From the NCBI RefSeq assembly GCF_029906645.1, contig NZ_JARYGZ010000004.1, forward strand, positions 1-64,000: a DNA stretch of 64,000 nucleotides. Reading direction: 5' to 3'. The translations under genes were made by a program, and so were the position numbers. The stretch comes from Sphingomonas oryzagri (GTDB taxonomy: Bacteria > Pseudomonadota > Alphaproteobacteria > Sphingomonadales > Sphingomonadaceae). The notes beneath the pieces were generated by a model that was not told the origin of the DNA, made no database searches, and saw only the letters and a list, made by a program, of their open reading frames with translations. Positions within the stretch are counted from its first letter, which is position 1, and each line of letters begins with the position of its first letter. Shown here in pieces: positions 43,099 to 52,847 of this stretch.

Positions 43099-44664
43099 AT
43101 GCGACGTCGCGGCACGCGCTTTTCCTTCCTCGCCAAGATCGCGGTGGTGGTGCCGCTGATCGCGGCGGCGGACATGCTCTTTCAGGACAAGATCGGCTCC
43201 TGGCTGGGCGGCCTGATGCTGGCCTGGGTGCTCGCGCTGATCGTGGTGCGGCCCGCGCTTCGTCGTGGCCCGGCGCTGGTCGCGGCCGGTATCGCCGCCG
43301 CTTTGGCGCTCGTCATGGCGGACGCGCCCGGCCTGCTCGGCTGGGCGATGTTCTGGGTCGCGATCTCGATCGCCGCGCTGTTGCCCTATGCGGATGGCTT
43401 CGACGATGCGTGGCGCTGGGCGGTGCGTCTGGCGGCACATGGCGCCACCGGCCCGCTCGCGCCGATCGTCGATCTGCTGCGCCTGCTGCGCCCGCGCCCG
43501 CATCGCGGACGCATCACGATCCGCGCGGTGGTGGCGATCCTTGCCTTGCCGATCGTCATGGGCGCGCTGTTCGTGGCGCTGTTCGCCACCGCCAACCCAC
43601 TGATCGCGCGCGCCTTCGATGCGATCCGCCTGCCGTCGCCCGGCGAAGTCGCCTTCTGGCTGGCGATGCTGGTGCTGCTCTGGCCCACCTTCCGCCCGAG
43701 CCGCTGGCCGACGCGCATCGTCACGGTGTTGCCAGATGCCGAGGTGACGCTGCCGGGCGCGTCGATGCCCTCGGTGCTGATCGCGCTCGGCCTGTTCAAC
43801 GCGATCTTCGCGATCCAGAACGGGCTCGACATCGCCTTCCTGTGGAGCGGTGCGCCGCTGCCCGCCGGCACAACGATGGCGGATTATGCCCACCAGGGTG
43901 CCTATCCGCTGATCGCCACCGCGATCCTCGCCGGGGTGTTCGTGCTGGCGACGCTGAAGCCGGGATCTGCCACCGCCACCAACCCGACGATCCGCCGGCT
44001 GGTGACCCTGTGGGTGGGCCAGAACATCCTGCTCGTCGCCTCCTCGATCCTGCGGACCGGCGATTATATCGAGGCTTTCTCGCTGACCGAGCTGCGCATC
44101 GCCGCCTTGCTGTGGATGGGGCTGGTCGCGCTCGGCCTCGCGCTGATCCTGTGGAGGATGCTGACTGGCCGAAGCGCCCGCTGGCTGATCAACGCCAATG
44201 CTCTGGCCGCGACGATCGTGCTGTCGGTTTCGACGGTTGTCGACTGGGGCGCGGTGGCGGCCACCTGGAACGTTCGCCACGCACGCGAGGTGGTGGGCAG
44301 CGGGCCGGCGCTCGATCTCTGCTATCTCGACCGGCTCGGCTCCTCGGCGCTCCCCGCGCTGCTGGAGCTGGAGCAGCGTCCGCTGATGCCATCGCTCAGG
44401 GCGCGGGTCGTCCGCGTGCGTCAGGAGGTGATGACCGGGAGTTGGTCCATTGACGATGGCGGCCTCGTCGCCCGGCAGGCGGACTGGCATAGCTGGACGT
44501 GGCGCGATGCCCGCCGTCTGTCCCGGGCCGAAGCGGCCGCCGGGTCGCAGGTGAAGCGGCCCGTGTCCATGCCCGCCAACCTTGCGACCTGGTCGTGCGA
44601 CGGCAGTATCACACTCGCCGCGCCGCCGAAGCCCGCCCCATTGACCAAGGCGGCGAAGCCATGA
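43099..44664 (+). CDS. DUF4173 (DUF4153-like) multi-pass membrane protein
   Basis: A 521-residue integral membrane protein with about ten to twelve hydrophobic segments and a soluble C-terminal tail of about 130 residues. DUF4173 markers include LPYADGFDDAWRWAVRL, the segment around ATANPLIARAFD, and DYAHQGAYPLIATAIL. Function of the family is unknown. The stop overlaps the response-regulator start by 4 bp (ATGA), so it belongs to the same operon as the two-component system and may be its sensory partner or target, which is inference. GGGAG precedes the ATG at 43099. Confidence 0.82.
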   Translation: MRRRGTRFSFLAKIAVVVPLIAAADMLFQDKIGSWLGGLMLAWVLALIVVRPALRRGPALVAAGIAAALALVMADAPGLLGWAMFWVAISIAALLPYADGFDDAWRWAVRLAAHGATGPLAPIVDLLRLLRPRPHRGRITIRAVVAILALPIVMGALFVALFATANPLIARAFDAIRLPSPGEVAFWLAMLVLLWPTFRPSRWPTRIVTVLPDAEVTLPGASMPSVLIALGLFNAIFAIQNGLDIAFLWSGAPLPAGTTMADYAHQGAYPLIATAILAGVFVLATLKPGSATATNPTIRRLVTLWVGQNILLVASSILRTGDYIEAFSLTELRIAALLWMGLVALGLALILWRMLTGRSARWLINANALAATIVLSVSTVVDWGAVAATWNVRHAREVVGSGPALDLCYLDRLGSSALPALLELEQRPLMPSLRARVVRVRQEVMTGSWSIDDGGLVARQADWHSWTWRDARRLSRAEAAAGSQVKRPVSMPANLATWSCDGSITLAAPPKPAPLTKAAKP

Positions 44665-45374
44665 TCCAGTGCCCCATGCCCCGCACTATTCTCGTGGTCG
44701 ACGACGATCCGCACATCCGCCAGCTGCTCGTCTTTGCGCTCGCCAAGGCGGGGCTGAACACGATCGAGGCGGAGGATGGCGAGGCGGCGCTGGCGCAGGC
44801 CCGTGTGCACGGGCCGGACCTGATCGTGCTCGACATCAACATGCCGCGGATGGATGGGATCGAGGTCTGCCGGCGCCTGCGCGGGGAGGGCGATGTGCCG
44901 ATCCTCTTCCTCTCCTCGCGCGACGACGAGATCGACCGGATCCTCGGCATCGAGCTCGGCGCCGACGATTATGTCACCAAGCCGTTCAGTCCGCGCGAGG
45001 TGGTGGCCCGCGTCATGGCGATCCTGCGCCGGGTGAGCGGGCGGCCGCCCGAGGTCGAGCGGGCCGCGACGGCGCTCAGGCATGGCCGGCTCACCCTCGA
45101 TCCCGAAGGATGGCAGGCGCAATGGGGTGGGGAGGCCGTGGCGCTCACCGTCACCGAGTTCGCTATCCTGCGCACGCTGGCGGCGATGCCGTCCAAGGTG
45201 TTCAGTCGCGATGCGATCATCGACCGGCTGCGCGGCCCCGGCTTCGCTCTCACCGACCGGACGATCGACAGCCATGTCCGCAATCTGCGCGCCAAGTTCG
45301 CCGGTCACGGCGCCGAGGATCTGATCGAGACCCGGCCGGGCATCGGCTATCGCATCGGTGCCTGCGGCGGATGA
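44661..45374 (+). CDS. OmpR-family response regulator
   Basis: A 237-residue regulator. The receiver domain (about 8-120) has the acidic pocket VVDDDPHIRQ, phospho-acceptor Asp in LIVLDINMPRMDG, and the Lys in YVTKPFSPRE. The C-terminal winged helix (about 140-232) ends RTIDSHVRNLRAKF and ETRPGIGYRIG. It is coupled to the upstream membrane protein and the downstream kinase by 4-bp overlaps. Targets are unknown. Confidence 0.93.
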   Translation: MIQCPMPRTILVVDDDPHIRQLLVFALAKAGLNTIEAEDGEAALAQARVHGPDLIVLDINMPRMDGIEVCRRLRGEGDVPILFLSSRDDEIDRILGIELGADDYVTKPFSPREVVARVMAILRRVSGRPPEVERAATALRHGRLTLDPEGWQAQWGGEAVALTVTEFAILRTLAAMPSKVFSRDAIIDRLRGPGFALTDRTIDSHVRNLRAKFAGHGAEDLIETRPGIGYRIGACGG

Positions 45375-46954
45375 TCGAGGCGCTCAAGGCGCCGATCCGG
45401 CGGCACTGGCCGCGCCTCAGGCTCCGCACGATCCTGCTGCTGACGTTCGTTGCGGTGGCGGCGCTGCCCGGCTTCGGCGCGTTGTTCCTGCGCGTCTACG
45501 AGAACACGCTGGTCCGCCAGACCGAGGCCGAACTGGTCGCGCAGGGCGCGGCGCTGGCGGCTGTTGCCGCGGCCGACTGGCCGGGCGCGAAGCCGGTGCC
45601 GGAAAACGAACCGCAAGCGATGGATCCGGACGGCGTGGCGGGCGGCACGCTTTCGACCATAGACCTGCGCACGACGCCGATCTTGCCGGAGCGACCCGAT
45701 CCGGTGTCGTCTGCTTCTCCTCCGCGCGCCGATGCGCTGGCAGCGGCCGGTCGTCTCACCCCGATCCTTCGCGCTACCTCGCGGACGACGCTGGCCTCGA
45801 TCCTGCTGCTCGATGCCGAAGGACGCATCCTGACCGGGCCGAACAGCGGAGAAAGCTATGCCGCATTGCCGGAGGTCGCGGATGCGCTTCACGGCGATCC
45901 CGATACCGTGCTCCGCCGCAATGGCGCCTATCGGCAACGCTACGCGCTCGAATGGCTGAGCCGCGCGTCGGATCTGCGCATCCATCATGCGCGGCCGGTG
46001 ATCGTCGAAGGGCATGTGGTGGGCGTGCTGCTGCTGTCGCGTTCGCCGCGTGCGCTGTTCCGGGGGCTGTACGAGGATCGCGGCAAGATCCTGTTGGGTA
46101 TCGGCCTGATCTTCGCCGCGCTGGTCGTGCTGAGCGGGCTGTTGTCACGCGGCATCGCCCGACCGATCGAGGCGTTGAGCGAAGCGACCCGGCAGGTTGC
46201 GCTCGGCGGCGGCGGAGTTCCGCAGGTGCCGCCGACGGCGGCGATCGAGATCCAGGCGCTCTATGCTGATTTCGCGCGCATGGCGGATGCGATCGCGCGC
46301 CGCTCGCTCTACCTGCGCGACTTCGCCCATGCGGTCAGCCACGAATTCAAGACGCCGCTCGCCGGCATCCGCGGCGCGATCGAGATCCTCGAGGATCATG
46401 GCGATGGCATGAGCGAGGCGGATCGCCGCCGCTTCCAGTCCAACATCGCCGCCGACGCCGATCGCCTGGCGCTGCTCGTCACGAGGCTGCTGGAACTCGC
46501 GCGGGCCGATATGGCGGGCGGCGTTGTGCCGGCCGACACTGAGCTGGCCCCGATCCTTCATCACATCGCCGACGCCTATCGGGCCGACCGGTTTGCCGTC
46601 GTGGTCGAGGTCGCGGGCGGTTCAATCGCCGGAATATCGCCCGCCGTGCTCGAAACCGTGCTCGTCGCGCTGATCGACAACGCCCGGCAGGCCGGCGCCG
46701 GACAGGTCAGACTGGTCGTTCGATGGGAAGAAGAGACGGTCGCGCTCGATGTCATCGATGACGGCCCCGGCATCCCGATCGCCGATCGCGCGCGCATTTT
46801 CGAGCCGTTCTTCACCAGCCGCCGCGCGGATGGCGGAACCGGCCTCGGTCTGCCGATCGTGCGCTCTCTGCTCGCCTCCGCCGGCGCCACGATCGCGTTG
46901 CGCGACGCCGATTCCGGCACCCGGTTCACGCTGGGCCTTCGCGCCGCCGGGTAG
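45371..46954 (+). CDS. Sensor histidine kinase
   Basis: A 527-residue membrane kinase. TM1 (about 20-45), a periplasmic sensor of about 200 residues, TM2 (about 240-262), HAMP (SRGIARPIEALSEATRQV), HisKA with the phospho-His in HAVSHEFKTPLAGIRG, and HATPase_c with IDNARQAG (N box), DDGPGIP (G1) and GGTGLGLPIV (G2). Cognate regulator directly upstream, overlapping by 4 bp. The periplasmic domain resembles ChvG/CreC-type sensors only in general layout; signal unknown. Confidence 0.93.
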   Translation: MIEALKAPIRRHWPRLRLRTILLLTFVAVAALPGFGALFLRVYENTLVRQTEAELVAQGAALAAVAAADWPGAKPVPENEPQAMDPDGVAGGTLSTIDLRTTPILPERPDPVSSASPPRADALAAAGRLTPILRATSRTTLASILLLDAEGRILTGPNSGESYAALPEVADALHGDPDTVLRRNGAYRQRYALEWLSRASDLRIHHARPVIVEGHVVGVLLLSRSPRALFRGLYEDRGKILLGIGLIFAALVVLSGLLSRGIARPIEALSEATRQVALGGGGVPQVPPTAAIEIQALYADFARMADAIARRSLYLRDFAHAVSHEFKTPLAGIRGAIEILEDHGDGMSEADRRRFQSNIAADADRLALLVTRLLELARADMAGGVVPADTELAPILHHIADAYRADRFAVVVEVAGGSIAGISPAVLETVLVALIDNARQAGAGQVRLVVRWEEETVALDVIDDGPGIPIADRARIFEPFFTSRRADGGTGLGLPIVRSLLASAGATIALRDADSGTRFTLGLRAAG

Positions 46955-46958
46955 CGGA

Positions 46959-47279
46959 TCAATCCTCAGGCTTATGCTGCCGCCGCGCCCGTTCCGCGCT
47001 TTCGGCCTTGAGCGGGCGCGAAACCGGGCAGACCTCCTGCACGAAACCATGCAGCGTGTTCGCGAGATTGTCGGGCACCAACCGGTAGAACACATATTGC
47101 CCGCGCTTCTCGCTCTCCACCAGCCCGGCGCCTTCCAGAATCGCCAGGTGCTGCGAGACCGCCGGCTTCGACATCTCGAAGCGCGCCGCGATGTCCCCGG
47201 CGTTGAGTTCGCTATGCGCGAGATAGGCAAGGATCTTCCGCCTCGTGACGGAGGAGAGGGCTTCGAACACGCGCTGCAT
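46959..47279 (-). CDS. ArsR/SmtB-family winged-helix repressor
   Basis: A 106-residue regulator. The winged helix runs FEALSSVTRRKILAYLAHS, then the recognition region MSKPAVSQHLAILEGAGLVE and the wing KRGQYVFYRL. The tail carries a single Cys (VCPVSRP), so the classical CVC metal site is absent. It looks nearer to SdpR-like repressors than to arsenic sensors. It is divergent from the desaturase gene across 85 bp that hold two copies of a 16-bp motif, one overlapping the likely desaturase promoter. It probably represses both genes; the signal is unknown. Confidence 0.88.
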   Translation of the reverse strand: MQRVFEALSSVTRRKILAYLAHSELNAGDIAARFEMSKPAVSQHLAILEGAGLVESEKRGQYVFYRLVPDNLANTLHGFVQEVCPVSRPLKAESAERARRQHKPED

Positions 47280-47284
47280 GGGTC

Positions 47285-47300
47285 GTATTTAAGGAATAAG
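47285..47300. promoter_or_regulatory. Putative ArsR-type operator, copy 1
   Basis: GTATTTAAGGAATAAG, repeated with one mismatch at 47325. The core TATTtaaggAATA is an imperfect palindrome. It lies 6 bp from the repressor start codon, well placed for autoregulation. Confidence 0.6.
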
Positions 47301-47324
47301 CTAATCACTTGACAAGAGGGGAAG

Positions 47325-47340
47325 GTATTTAAGAAATAAG
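47325..47340. promoter_or_regulatory. Putative ArsR-type operator, copy 2
   Basis: GTATTTAAGAAATAAG, 15 of 16 bases identical to copy 1 and exactly 40 bp from it, about four helical turns. A TTGACA at 47309-47314 would place the desaturase -10 inside this copy, so binding should block transcription. Confidence 0.6.
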
Positions 47341-47364
47341 TTCATTGCTTTCAGGAGAATCGCG

Positions 47365-48315
47365 ATGGCCGAGGTGCACGATGCGTATGCCGTCAATTCG
47401 CTGGTGGCCGTACCGGGCGCTGCGCCGGTCGAGGGGCAAGTGCGATGGGATCCCGGTCACTCGCTCTGGAATGGCGGAATGATGCTCTGCGCGTTCATCC
47501 TCTGCCCGTTGACGGCCTCGATCCCGGCGGCGGTGATCTTCCTGGTGACCACGGCAGCCGGGCTGTTGTTCGGCCATAGCGTCGGCTTTCACCGACGTCT
47601 GATCCATCGCAGCTTCGACTGCTCGCGCTGGGTGGAATATGTCCTGGTCTGGATCGGCACGGCCGTGGGCATGAGTGGCCCGTTCTGGATGATCCGTACC
47701 CACGATCTGCGCGACTGGGCGCAGCGGCGGGGCGACTGTCACGATTATCTGGCACATCGTCGGCCGATGCTGATCGATGCGTGGTGGCAGCTGCATTGCC
47801 GACTGGTGCTGAAGCGCCCACCGGAATTCGACCTCGGGCAGGCCGGCACGGATCGCTTCTACCGCTTCCTCGAGCGAACGTGGATGCTCCAGCAGCTTCC
47901 GATCGCAGGGCTGCTCTTCCTGTGCGGCGGATGGGGCTGGGTTGCATGGGGCATCTGCCTGCGCGTGACCGTATCGGTGACCGGCCACTGGTTCGTCGGC
48001 CACCTCGCGCACCGGTGCGGGCCGCAGAGCTGGCTTGTCGATGGCGCAGGCGTTCAGGCGCACGACGTGCCTTGGGCGGCGATCCCCACTATGGGCGAGG
48101 CCTGGCACAACAATCACCACGCCTTCCCGCGATCGGCGAGGATCGGCCTTTATCCCGGCCAGAGTGATTGGGGTTACGCCTTCATCCGTCTGCTCGAACG
48201 GTTAGGGCTGGCTTGGAATATCGTCCTGCCGGAACATCTGGATCGAGCCGGCGTGCTGACGCGCGCCACACCGGCCACCGAACGGCGGACTCGCACCCGG
48301 CTTGGAGGCGCGTGA
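47365..48315 (+). CDS. Membrane fatty-acid desaturase (acyl-CoA/acyl-lipid delta-9 type)
   Basis: A 316-residue membrane di-iron desaturase with about four hydrophobic segments. Histidine boxes: HRRLIHRSF (box 1) and [12 protein letters not shown] (box 3) are standard. Where box 2 usually reads HRxHH it reads [23 protein letters not shown], with the histidines spread out. This may reflect a subgroup rather than loss of function. The enzyme would introduce a double bond into membrane acyl chains. GGAG lies 6-8 nt before the ATG. Probably controlled by the divergent ArsR-type repressor. Confidence 0.82.
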   Translation: MAEVHDAYAVNSLVAVPGAAPVEGQVRWDPGHSLWNGGMMLCAFILCPLTASIPAAVIFLVTTAAGLLFGHSVGFHRRLIHRSFDCSRWVEYVLVWIGTAVGMSGPFWMIRTHDLRDWAQRRGDCHDYLAHRRPMLIDAWWQLHCRLVLKRPPEFDLGQAGTDRFYRFLERTWMLQQLPIAGLLFLCGGWGWVAWGICLRVTVSVTGHWFVGHLAHRCGPQSWLVDGAGVQAHDVPWAAIPTMGEAWHNNHHAFPRSARIGLYPGQSDWGYAFIRLLERLGLAWNIVLPEHLDRAGVLTRATPATERRTRTRLGGA

Positions 48316-48355
48316 CACCATGTTGCGCGGGCGGCTATTCGTCACCTCGAAGGTG

Positions 48356-48432
48356 TGGTCGGGGAGAGAGGATTCGAACCTCCGGCCCCTGCCTCCCGAA
48401 GACAGTGCTCTACCAGGCTGAGCTACTCCCCG
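48356..48432 (-). tRNA. tRNA-Pro, anticodon CGG
   Basis: 77 nt including an encoded CCA. Acceptor stem CGGGGAG pairs with CTCCCCG. The D arm is GCTC...GAGC. The anticodon stem CTGTC/GGCAG holds the loop TTCGGGA, giving anticodon CGG (Pro codon CCG). The T arm contains GGTTCGAATCC. An AT-rich TTATAAAA lies about 10 bp upstream of the 5' end and may be the -10 region. The gene ends 41 bp from the convergent desaturase gene. Confidence 0.95.
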
Positions 48433-48550
48433 ACGGAGCACCGGTCGTTTTATAAGCTCGGGAGCCGACCGGCGGAGCCAAGCGAGGCGCCCCTATAGGG
48501 GGGTGTTTCCAGCTCCGCAAGCGACTCTTTTGCGGCGCGTGAAATCCTTG

Positions 48551-49864
48551 TCAGGCGGGGCGCGCGGCGGCGATCATCTCGGCCAGATCGACGAATTTCT
48601 CGCGTGGGGAACCATCGCGCGCGTGGAGGTTCTCGGCCTCCTCGATTCGCCGCCAGTCCTCGAAGCTCACGGCGCTGACGCCGCGATCGGCAAGGAGCCG
48701 TGCGAGACCGTCGCCACCCGCCTTGCCCTGCGCGTTGGGCAGATCCTTTGCCATTTCCTCGACGATCTGGAACCCGTCCGGACGGTTGGTGCCGATCGTG
48801 CCGGTCGGCCCGCGCCGCGCCCATCCCGCGCAATAGAGGCCCGAGCCGATGCCGCCGATCCGGCCGTCGACATTGGCGAAATGGCCGGCCTTGTCGTCAT
48901 AGGGCAGGCCCTCGATCGTGATGCTGCGGTAGCCGATGCAACTCACCACCATCGAGCAGGCGATCTCCTCGCTCTGGCCGTCGCCCTCGGCATGGCCATC
49001 GGCGGCGAGGTGGGTGTGCTCGAGCCGGATAGCGTCGACACGATCCGTCCCGAGCACGGCGACCGGTGAGGCGAAGAAGCGGAAGTCGATGGTGACGGGC
49101 TTGTCGCCGGCGCCCTTCGCCGCATAGCCGCGCAGCAGACCGACCGATTTGCGGTGGCCGGGATCGAGGGTCTCGTCCTGATCGATGGGTGGGAAGGCGG
49201 CCGGATCGACCAGCGGGGCTGCGCGGGTGAGCTGGCCCAGTTCGCCCAATTCCTTCGGTGTCATCGCGATCTGGTGCGGGCCGCGCCGGCCGCAGACGAT
49301 GATCCGGCGGACCTTGGAGAGCCTCAGCGCCTCCAGCGCGTGGCCCACGATATCGGAGCCGGCGAATTCCTCCGGCGTCTTGGCGAGGATGCGCGCGACG
49401 TCGAGCGCGACGTTGCCGTTGCCGATCACCGCGACCGTCTCGCCGTCGAGGGGAGGGTGGAGGCCGGCGAAATCGGGGTGCCCGTTATACCAGCCGACGA
49501 ACGCGGCTGACCCGATCACGCCGGGGAGATCGTCGCCCGGCACGCCGAGCCGCTTGTCGGCGGGCGCGCCGGTGCAGACCACCACCGCGTCGTAGAGGCC
49601 GCGCAGTTCCTCCACCGTCACGTCCTGGCCGACCGTCACGTTGCCGAAGAAGCGCACCTGCTCGTCGCCGGCGGTATTCTCGTATCGCCGCGTCACCGCC
49701 TTGATCGACTGGTGATCGGGCGCCACGCCGGAGCGAATCAGGCCGTAGGGGACGGGGAGGCGGTCGATCAGGTCGACGCGCACCTCGCTTCCGAATGTCT
49801 TGAGCGCGGCTTCCGCCGTGTAGAAGCCCGCCGGGCCGGAACCGATCACCGCGATGTGGCGCAT
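48551..49864 (-). CDS. Adrenodoxin reductase/FprA-like ferredoxin-NADP+ reductase
   Basis: A 437-residue flavoprotein. The FAD motif is [18 protein letters not shown], followed by [13 protein letters not shown] and KAVTRRYE as in adrenodoxin reductase and mycobacterial FprA. The NADP motif is [15 protein letters not shown] with [17 protein letters not shown]. The C-terminal FAD contact is [18 protein letters not shown]. It passes electrons between NADPH and a ferredoxin; the partner ferredoxin or P450 is not in the window. Divergent from lepA across 86 bp. Confidence 0.9.
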   Translation of the reverse strand: MRHIAVIGSGPAGFYTAEAALKTFGSEVRVDLIDRLPVPYGLIRSGVAPDHQSIKAVTRRYENTAGDEQVRFFGNVTVGQDVTVEELRGLYDAVVVCTGAPADKRLGVPGDDLPGVIGSAAFVGWYNGHPDFAGLHPPLDGETVAVIGNGNVALDVARILAKTPEEFAGSDIVGHALEALRLSKVRRIIVCGRRGPHQIAMTPKELGELGQLTRAAPLVDPAAFPPIDQDETLDPGHRKSVGLLRGYAAKGAGDKPVTIDFRFFASPVAVLGTDRVDAIRLEHTHLAADGHAEGDGQSEEIACSMVVSCIGYRSITIEGLPYDDKAGHFANVDGRIGGIGSGLYCAGWARRGPTGTIGTNRPDGFQIVEEMAKDLPNAQGKAGGDGLARLLADRGVSAVSFEDWRRIEEAENLHARDGSPREKFVDLAEMIAAARPA

Positions 49865-49950
49865 TCCGCTCTCTCCTCGATCGTTTTGCCGGCGATGCTG
49901 GGCCTATCGACGGGCTTTGGCAAGGCGCGCGGGCAATGCTAGGGGGCGGC

Positions 49951-51756
49951 ATGACTCCGCTCGACCGCATCCGCAATTTCTCGATCATCGCACATATCGA
50001 CCATGGCAAGTCGACGCTCGCCGACCGTCTCATCCAGCGCACGGGCGGCCTCTCCGAGCGCGAGATGACGGCGCAAGTCCTTGATAACATGGACATCGAG
50101 AAGGAGCGGGGGATCACCATCAAGGCGCAGACCGTGCGCCTCGATTACAAGGGCTACGTCCTCAACCTGATGGACACGCCCGGCCACGTCGATTTCGCCT
50201 ACGAGGTCTCGCGCAGCCTCGCCGCCTGCGAGGGCGCGCTGCTCGTCGTCGATGCCGCGCAGGGCGTGGAGGCGCAGACGCTCGCCAACGTCTACCAGTC
50301 GATCGAGCACGACCACGAGATCGTCCCCGTCATCAACAAGATCGACCTGCCCGCCGCCGAACCGGACAAGGTGAAGGCCGAGATCGAGGACATCATCGGG
50401 CTCCCGGCGGACGACGCCGTGCTCGCCTCGGCCAAGTCCGGCATCGGCATCGACGAGATCCTCGACGCGATCGTCGCGCGCATCCCCGCCCCCAAGGGCG
50501 ATGCCGACGCGCCGCTCAAGGCGATGCTGGTCGACAGCTGGTACGACCCCTATCTCGGCGTCGTCATCCTGATCCGCGTGATCGACGGCTCGATCAAAAA
50601 GGGCCAGCAGATCAAGTTCATGAACGCCGGCACCACCCACCTGGTGGACCGCGTCGGCTGCTTCCGCCCCAAGATCGAGCAGCTCGCCGACCTCGGCCCC
50701 GGCGAGATCGGCTTCATCACCGCGCAGATCAAGGAGGTCAGCCAGACCGCCGTCGGCGACACCATCACCGACGCCAAGCGCCCCGCCGCCGAGGCCCTTC
50801 CGGGCTTCAAGGAAGTGCAGCCGGTGGTGTTCTGCGGCCTCTTCCCGGTGGACGCCAACGACTTCGAGAAGCTGCGCGAATCGATCTCCAAGCTGCGCCT
50901 CAACGATGCCTCGTTCAGCTTCGAGATGGAGACGTCGGCCGCGCTGGGCTTCGGCTTCCGCTGCGGCTTCCTCGGCCTGTTGCATCTGGAGATCATCCAG
51001 GAGCGGCTCAGCCGCGAATACGACCTCGACCTCATCACGACCGCCCCCTCGGTGGTCTATCGCCTCCACCTTAGCCATTCGAAGACCGAGGAGGCGCAGA
51101 CGATCGAGCTGCACAACCCGGCCGACATGCCCGATCCCAACCGCATCGAGAGCATCGAGGAGCCGTGGATCGAGGCGACCATCTACGTGCCCGACGAATA
51201 TCTCGGTTCCATCCTGAAGCTCTGCCAGGACCGGCGCGGTATCCAGAAGGATCTCACCTACGTCGGCGGCCGCGCGCAGATGAAGTACGAACTGCCGCTC
51301 AACGAGGTGGTGTTCGACTTCTACGACCGGCTGAAATCGATCTCGCGCGGCTATGCCTCCTTCGACTATCACCAGATCGGCCACCGCGAGGGCGATCTCG
51401 TGAAGATGTCGATCCTCGTCAACAATGAGCCGGTGGATGCGCTCAGCATGATCGTCCACCGCGGCACGGCGGAGGCGCGCGGGCGCGGCATGTGCGAGCG
51501 GCTGAAGGATTTGATCCCGCGCCACCTGTTCAAGATCCCGATCCAGGCGGCGATCGGCGGCAAGGTGATCGCCCGCGAGACGATCGCGGCGATGCGCAAG
51601 GACGTGACCGCGAAATGCTATGGCGGCGACGCGACGCGCAAGAGGAAGCTGCTGGAGAAGCAGAAGGAAGGCAAGAAGCGGATGCGCGAGTACGGAAGCG
51701 TGCAGATCCCGCAGGAGGCGTTCATCGCGGCGTTGAGGATGGGCGACGACGCCTGA
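49951..51756 (+). CDS. lepA: Elongation factor 4 (LepA)
   Basis: A 601-residue ribosomal translocation GTPase. G1 AHIDHGKST, switch [10 protein letters not shown], and G4 NKID are all visible. Domains II, III and V follow the EF-G plan, and the LepA-specific C-terminal domain ends [17 protein letters not shown]. Length fits the family (about 600). The ATG at 49951 follows AGGGGGC; an upstream in-frame start at 49936 is less likely. Single gene, divergent from the flavoprotein. Confidence 0.97.
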   Translation: MTPLDRIRNFSIIAHIDHGKSTLADRLIQRTGGLSEREMTAQVLDNMDIEKERGITIKAQTVRLDYKGYVLNLMDTPGHVDFAYEVSRSLAACEGALLVVDAAQGVEAQTLANVYQSIEHDHEIVPVINKIDLPAAEPDKVKAEIEDIIGLPADDAVLASAKSGIGIDEILDAIVARIPAPKGDADAPLKAMLVDSWYDPYLGVVILIRVIDGSIKKGQQIKFMNAGTTHLVDRVGCFRPKIEQLADLGPGEIGFITAQIKEVSQTAVGDTITDAKRPAAEALPGFKEVQPVVFCGLFPVDANDFEKLRESISKLRLNDASFSFEMETSAALGFGFRCGFLGLLHLEIIQERLSREYDLDLITTAPSVVYRLHLSHSKTEEAQTIELHNPADMPDPNRIESIEEPWIEATIYVPDEYLGSILKLCQDRRGIQKDLTYVGGRAQMKYELPLNEVVFDFYDRLKSISRGYASFDYHQIGHREGDLVKMSILVNNEPVDALSMIVHRGTAEARGRGMCERLKDLIPRHLFKIPIQAAIGGKVIARETIAAMRKDVTAKCYGGDATRKRKLLEKQKEGKKRMREYGSVQIPQEAFIAALRMGDDA

Positions 51757-51772
51757 GGCCCGAGACTAAGGA

Positions 51773-51794
51773 GCGGATTGCGTAGGCAATCCGC
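51773..51794 (+). terminator. Hairpin downstream of lepA
   Basis: A perfect 9-bp stem GCGGATTGC-gtag-GCAATCCGC, 16 bp after the lepA stop. No T-run follows. It begins a repeat-rich stretch (to about 51905) that includes a TTCGACTGCC...GCTCAGGACAGGC segment related to the repeat at 26115. No gene is seen from 51757 to 52109. Confidence 0.5.
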
Positions 51795-51946
51795 GAGTTA
51801 GGCGAGGACCAGCCGAATGCCGGCCGGACTTGCCTCCGGCCGTGTCGACCGACGACGCGGCCCTTCGACTGCCTGCTTAAGGCGGGCGCTCAGGACAGGC
51901 TTTGCCGCGGCGGGTGCACTCATGCCGTCATCACCACGGATCTGTC

Positions 51947-52018
51947 GTCATTGCGAGCGTAGCGAAGCAATCTACCCGCTGGAACGGATCGCCACGCCGC
52001 TTCGCGGCTCGCGATGAC
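51947..52018. repeat. Palindromic GTCATTGCGAGC repeat, copy 2
   Basis: From GTCATTGCGAGCGTAGCGAA to GCTTCGCGGCTCGCGATGAC, 72 bp, inverse ends, near identical to the copy at 22281. Confidence 0.85.
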
Positions 52019-52109
52019 AGCTATCGCCCCAGACTCAGCCATTCAGCGGTTTGCAATGCGTCGACGTTCCCAGTCGCCGTTGTCGGTGCTTTATCTGGAG
52101 TGAGAGGAA

Positions 52110-52589
52110 TTAATCAAAGACAGATGGCAGTTCTCCAAATCTAAAATTCACGAATTTGATTTTATCAAATAGCCACCGTTCTATAAATAATGCGTGAGAT
52201 GTGCGTATCGCGTCTAAAAATAAATCGAGCAATGCTGCCCGTCCTCCCACACTGTCGACAAATTCTATTTTGCGCTCATCAATGACACCATTTCTCGCGG
52301 TCACCTCTCGCAACATTCGATCTTCGTTCAAAAGATAGAATACGGTTCCGGAAGCCGGATCGAAATCTTCCTGAACAAGCAGCGTCAAGGCCAGAAATGA
52401 CCTTGGCAAACGCTCTTCGTGTTTGGCGCGGAAATGCCAGACAGTATGAACATCCGCATCCCTGCCGAACTGAAACGTGATGCCTGTTTTCTGGTCTGTC
52501 CATGCGACGATCGGGGCATAGCCTTTCGCATAGGCGGGAATTGCTTCAAATCTCGGGTGTATAAGTTCGTTAGGGGGCTGCATCGACAT
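52110..52589 (-). CDS. AT-rich hypothetical protein, probably acquired
   Basis: A 159-residue soluble protein with no signal peptide and no cysteine. It is rich in Phe and charged residues (TWHF-like and GITFQFGRDADVHTVWHFRA near the middle; C-terminus KFVNFRFGELPSVFD). No family is recognised. Base composition is clearly more AT-rich than all neighbours, with A/T third positions, which points to recent transfer. It lies between two copies of the GTCATTGCGAGC repeat. ATG at 52583 is an alternative start two codons in. Confidence 0.6.
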   Translation of the reverse strand: MSMQPPNELIHPRFEAIPAYAKGYAPIVAWTDQKTGITFQFGRDADVHTVWHFRAKHEERLPRSFLALTLLVQEDFDPASGTVFYLLNEDRMLREVTARNGVIDERKIEFVDSVGGRAALLDLFLDAIRTSHALFIERWLFDKIKFVNFRFGELPSVFD

Positions 52590-52680
52590 TCATCATTCTC
52601 AGAGTAGGGCGCTCCCCGATTACGTCGGCAAGCGACCTCCTGCCAAGCTAAAGCGGTCAGTCTTCTAACCACCACTTCCC

Positions 52681-52804
52681 GTCATTGCGAGCGAAGCGAA
52701 GCAATCTATCCGCTGGAGAAGATCGTGCGCCTCTCCGTGGTTCAAGATGACAAGGTAACGCGGTGGCATGTGGATCGCCACGGCGCTTCGCGCCTCGCGA
52801 TGAC
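52681..52804. repeat. Palindromic GTCATTGCGAGC repeat, copy 3
   Basis: Left end GTCATTGCGAGCGAAGCGAA, right end GCTTCGCGCCTCGCGATGAC, with a longer centre (124 bp in all). It lies 43 bp downstream of the GIY-YIG gene. No gene is seen in 52590-52847. Confidence 0.85.
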
Positions 52805-52847
52805 GGCTCAGGGGCGGGCCAAGTGCTTTGGCCCGTGCGTTGCCGCT

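Noticed and set aside
48150-48315. C-terminal end of the desaturase as a frameshifted or extended protein
   Set aside because: The frame is intact to its stop before the tRNA, and the last 30 residues are merely low-complexity.
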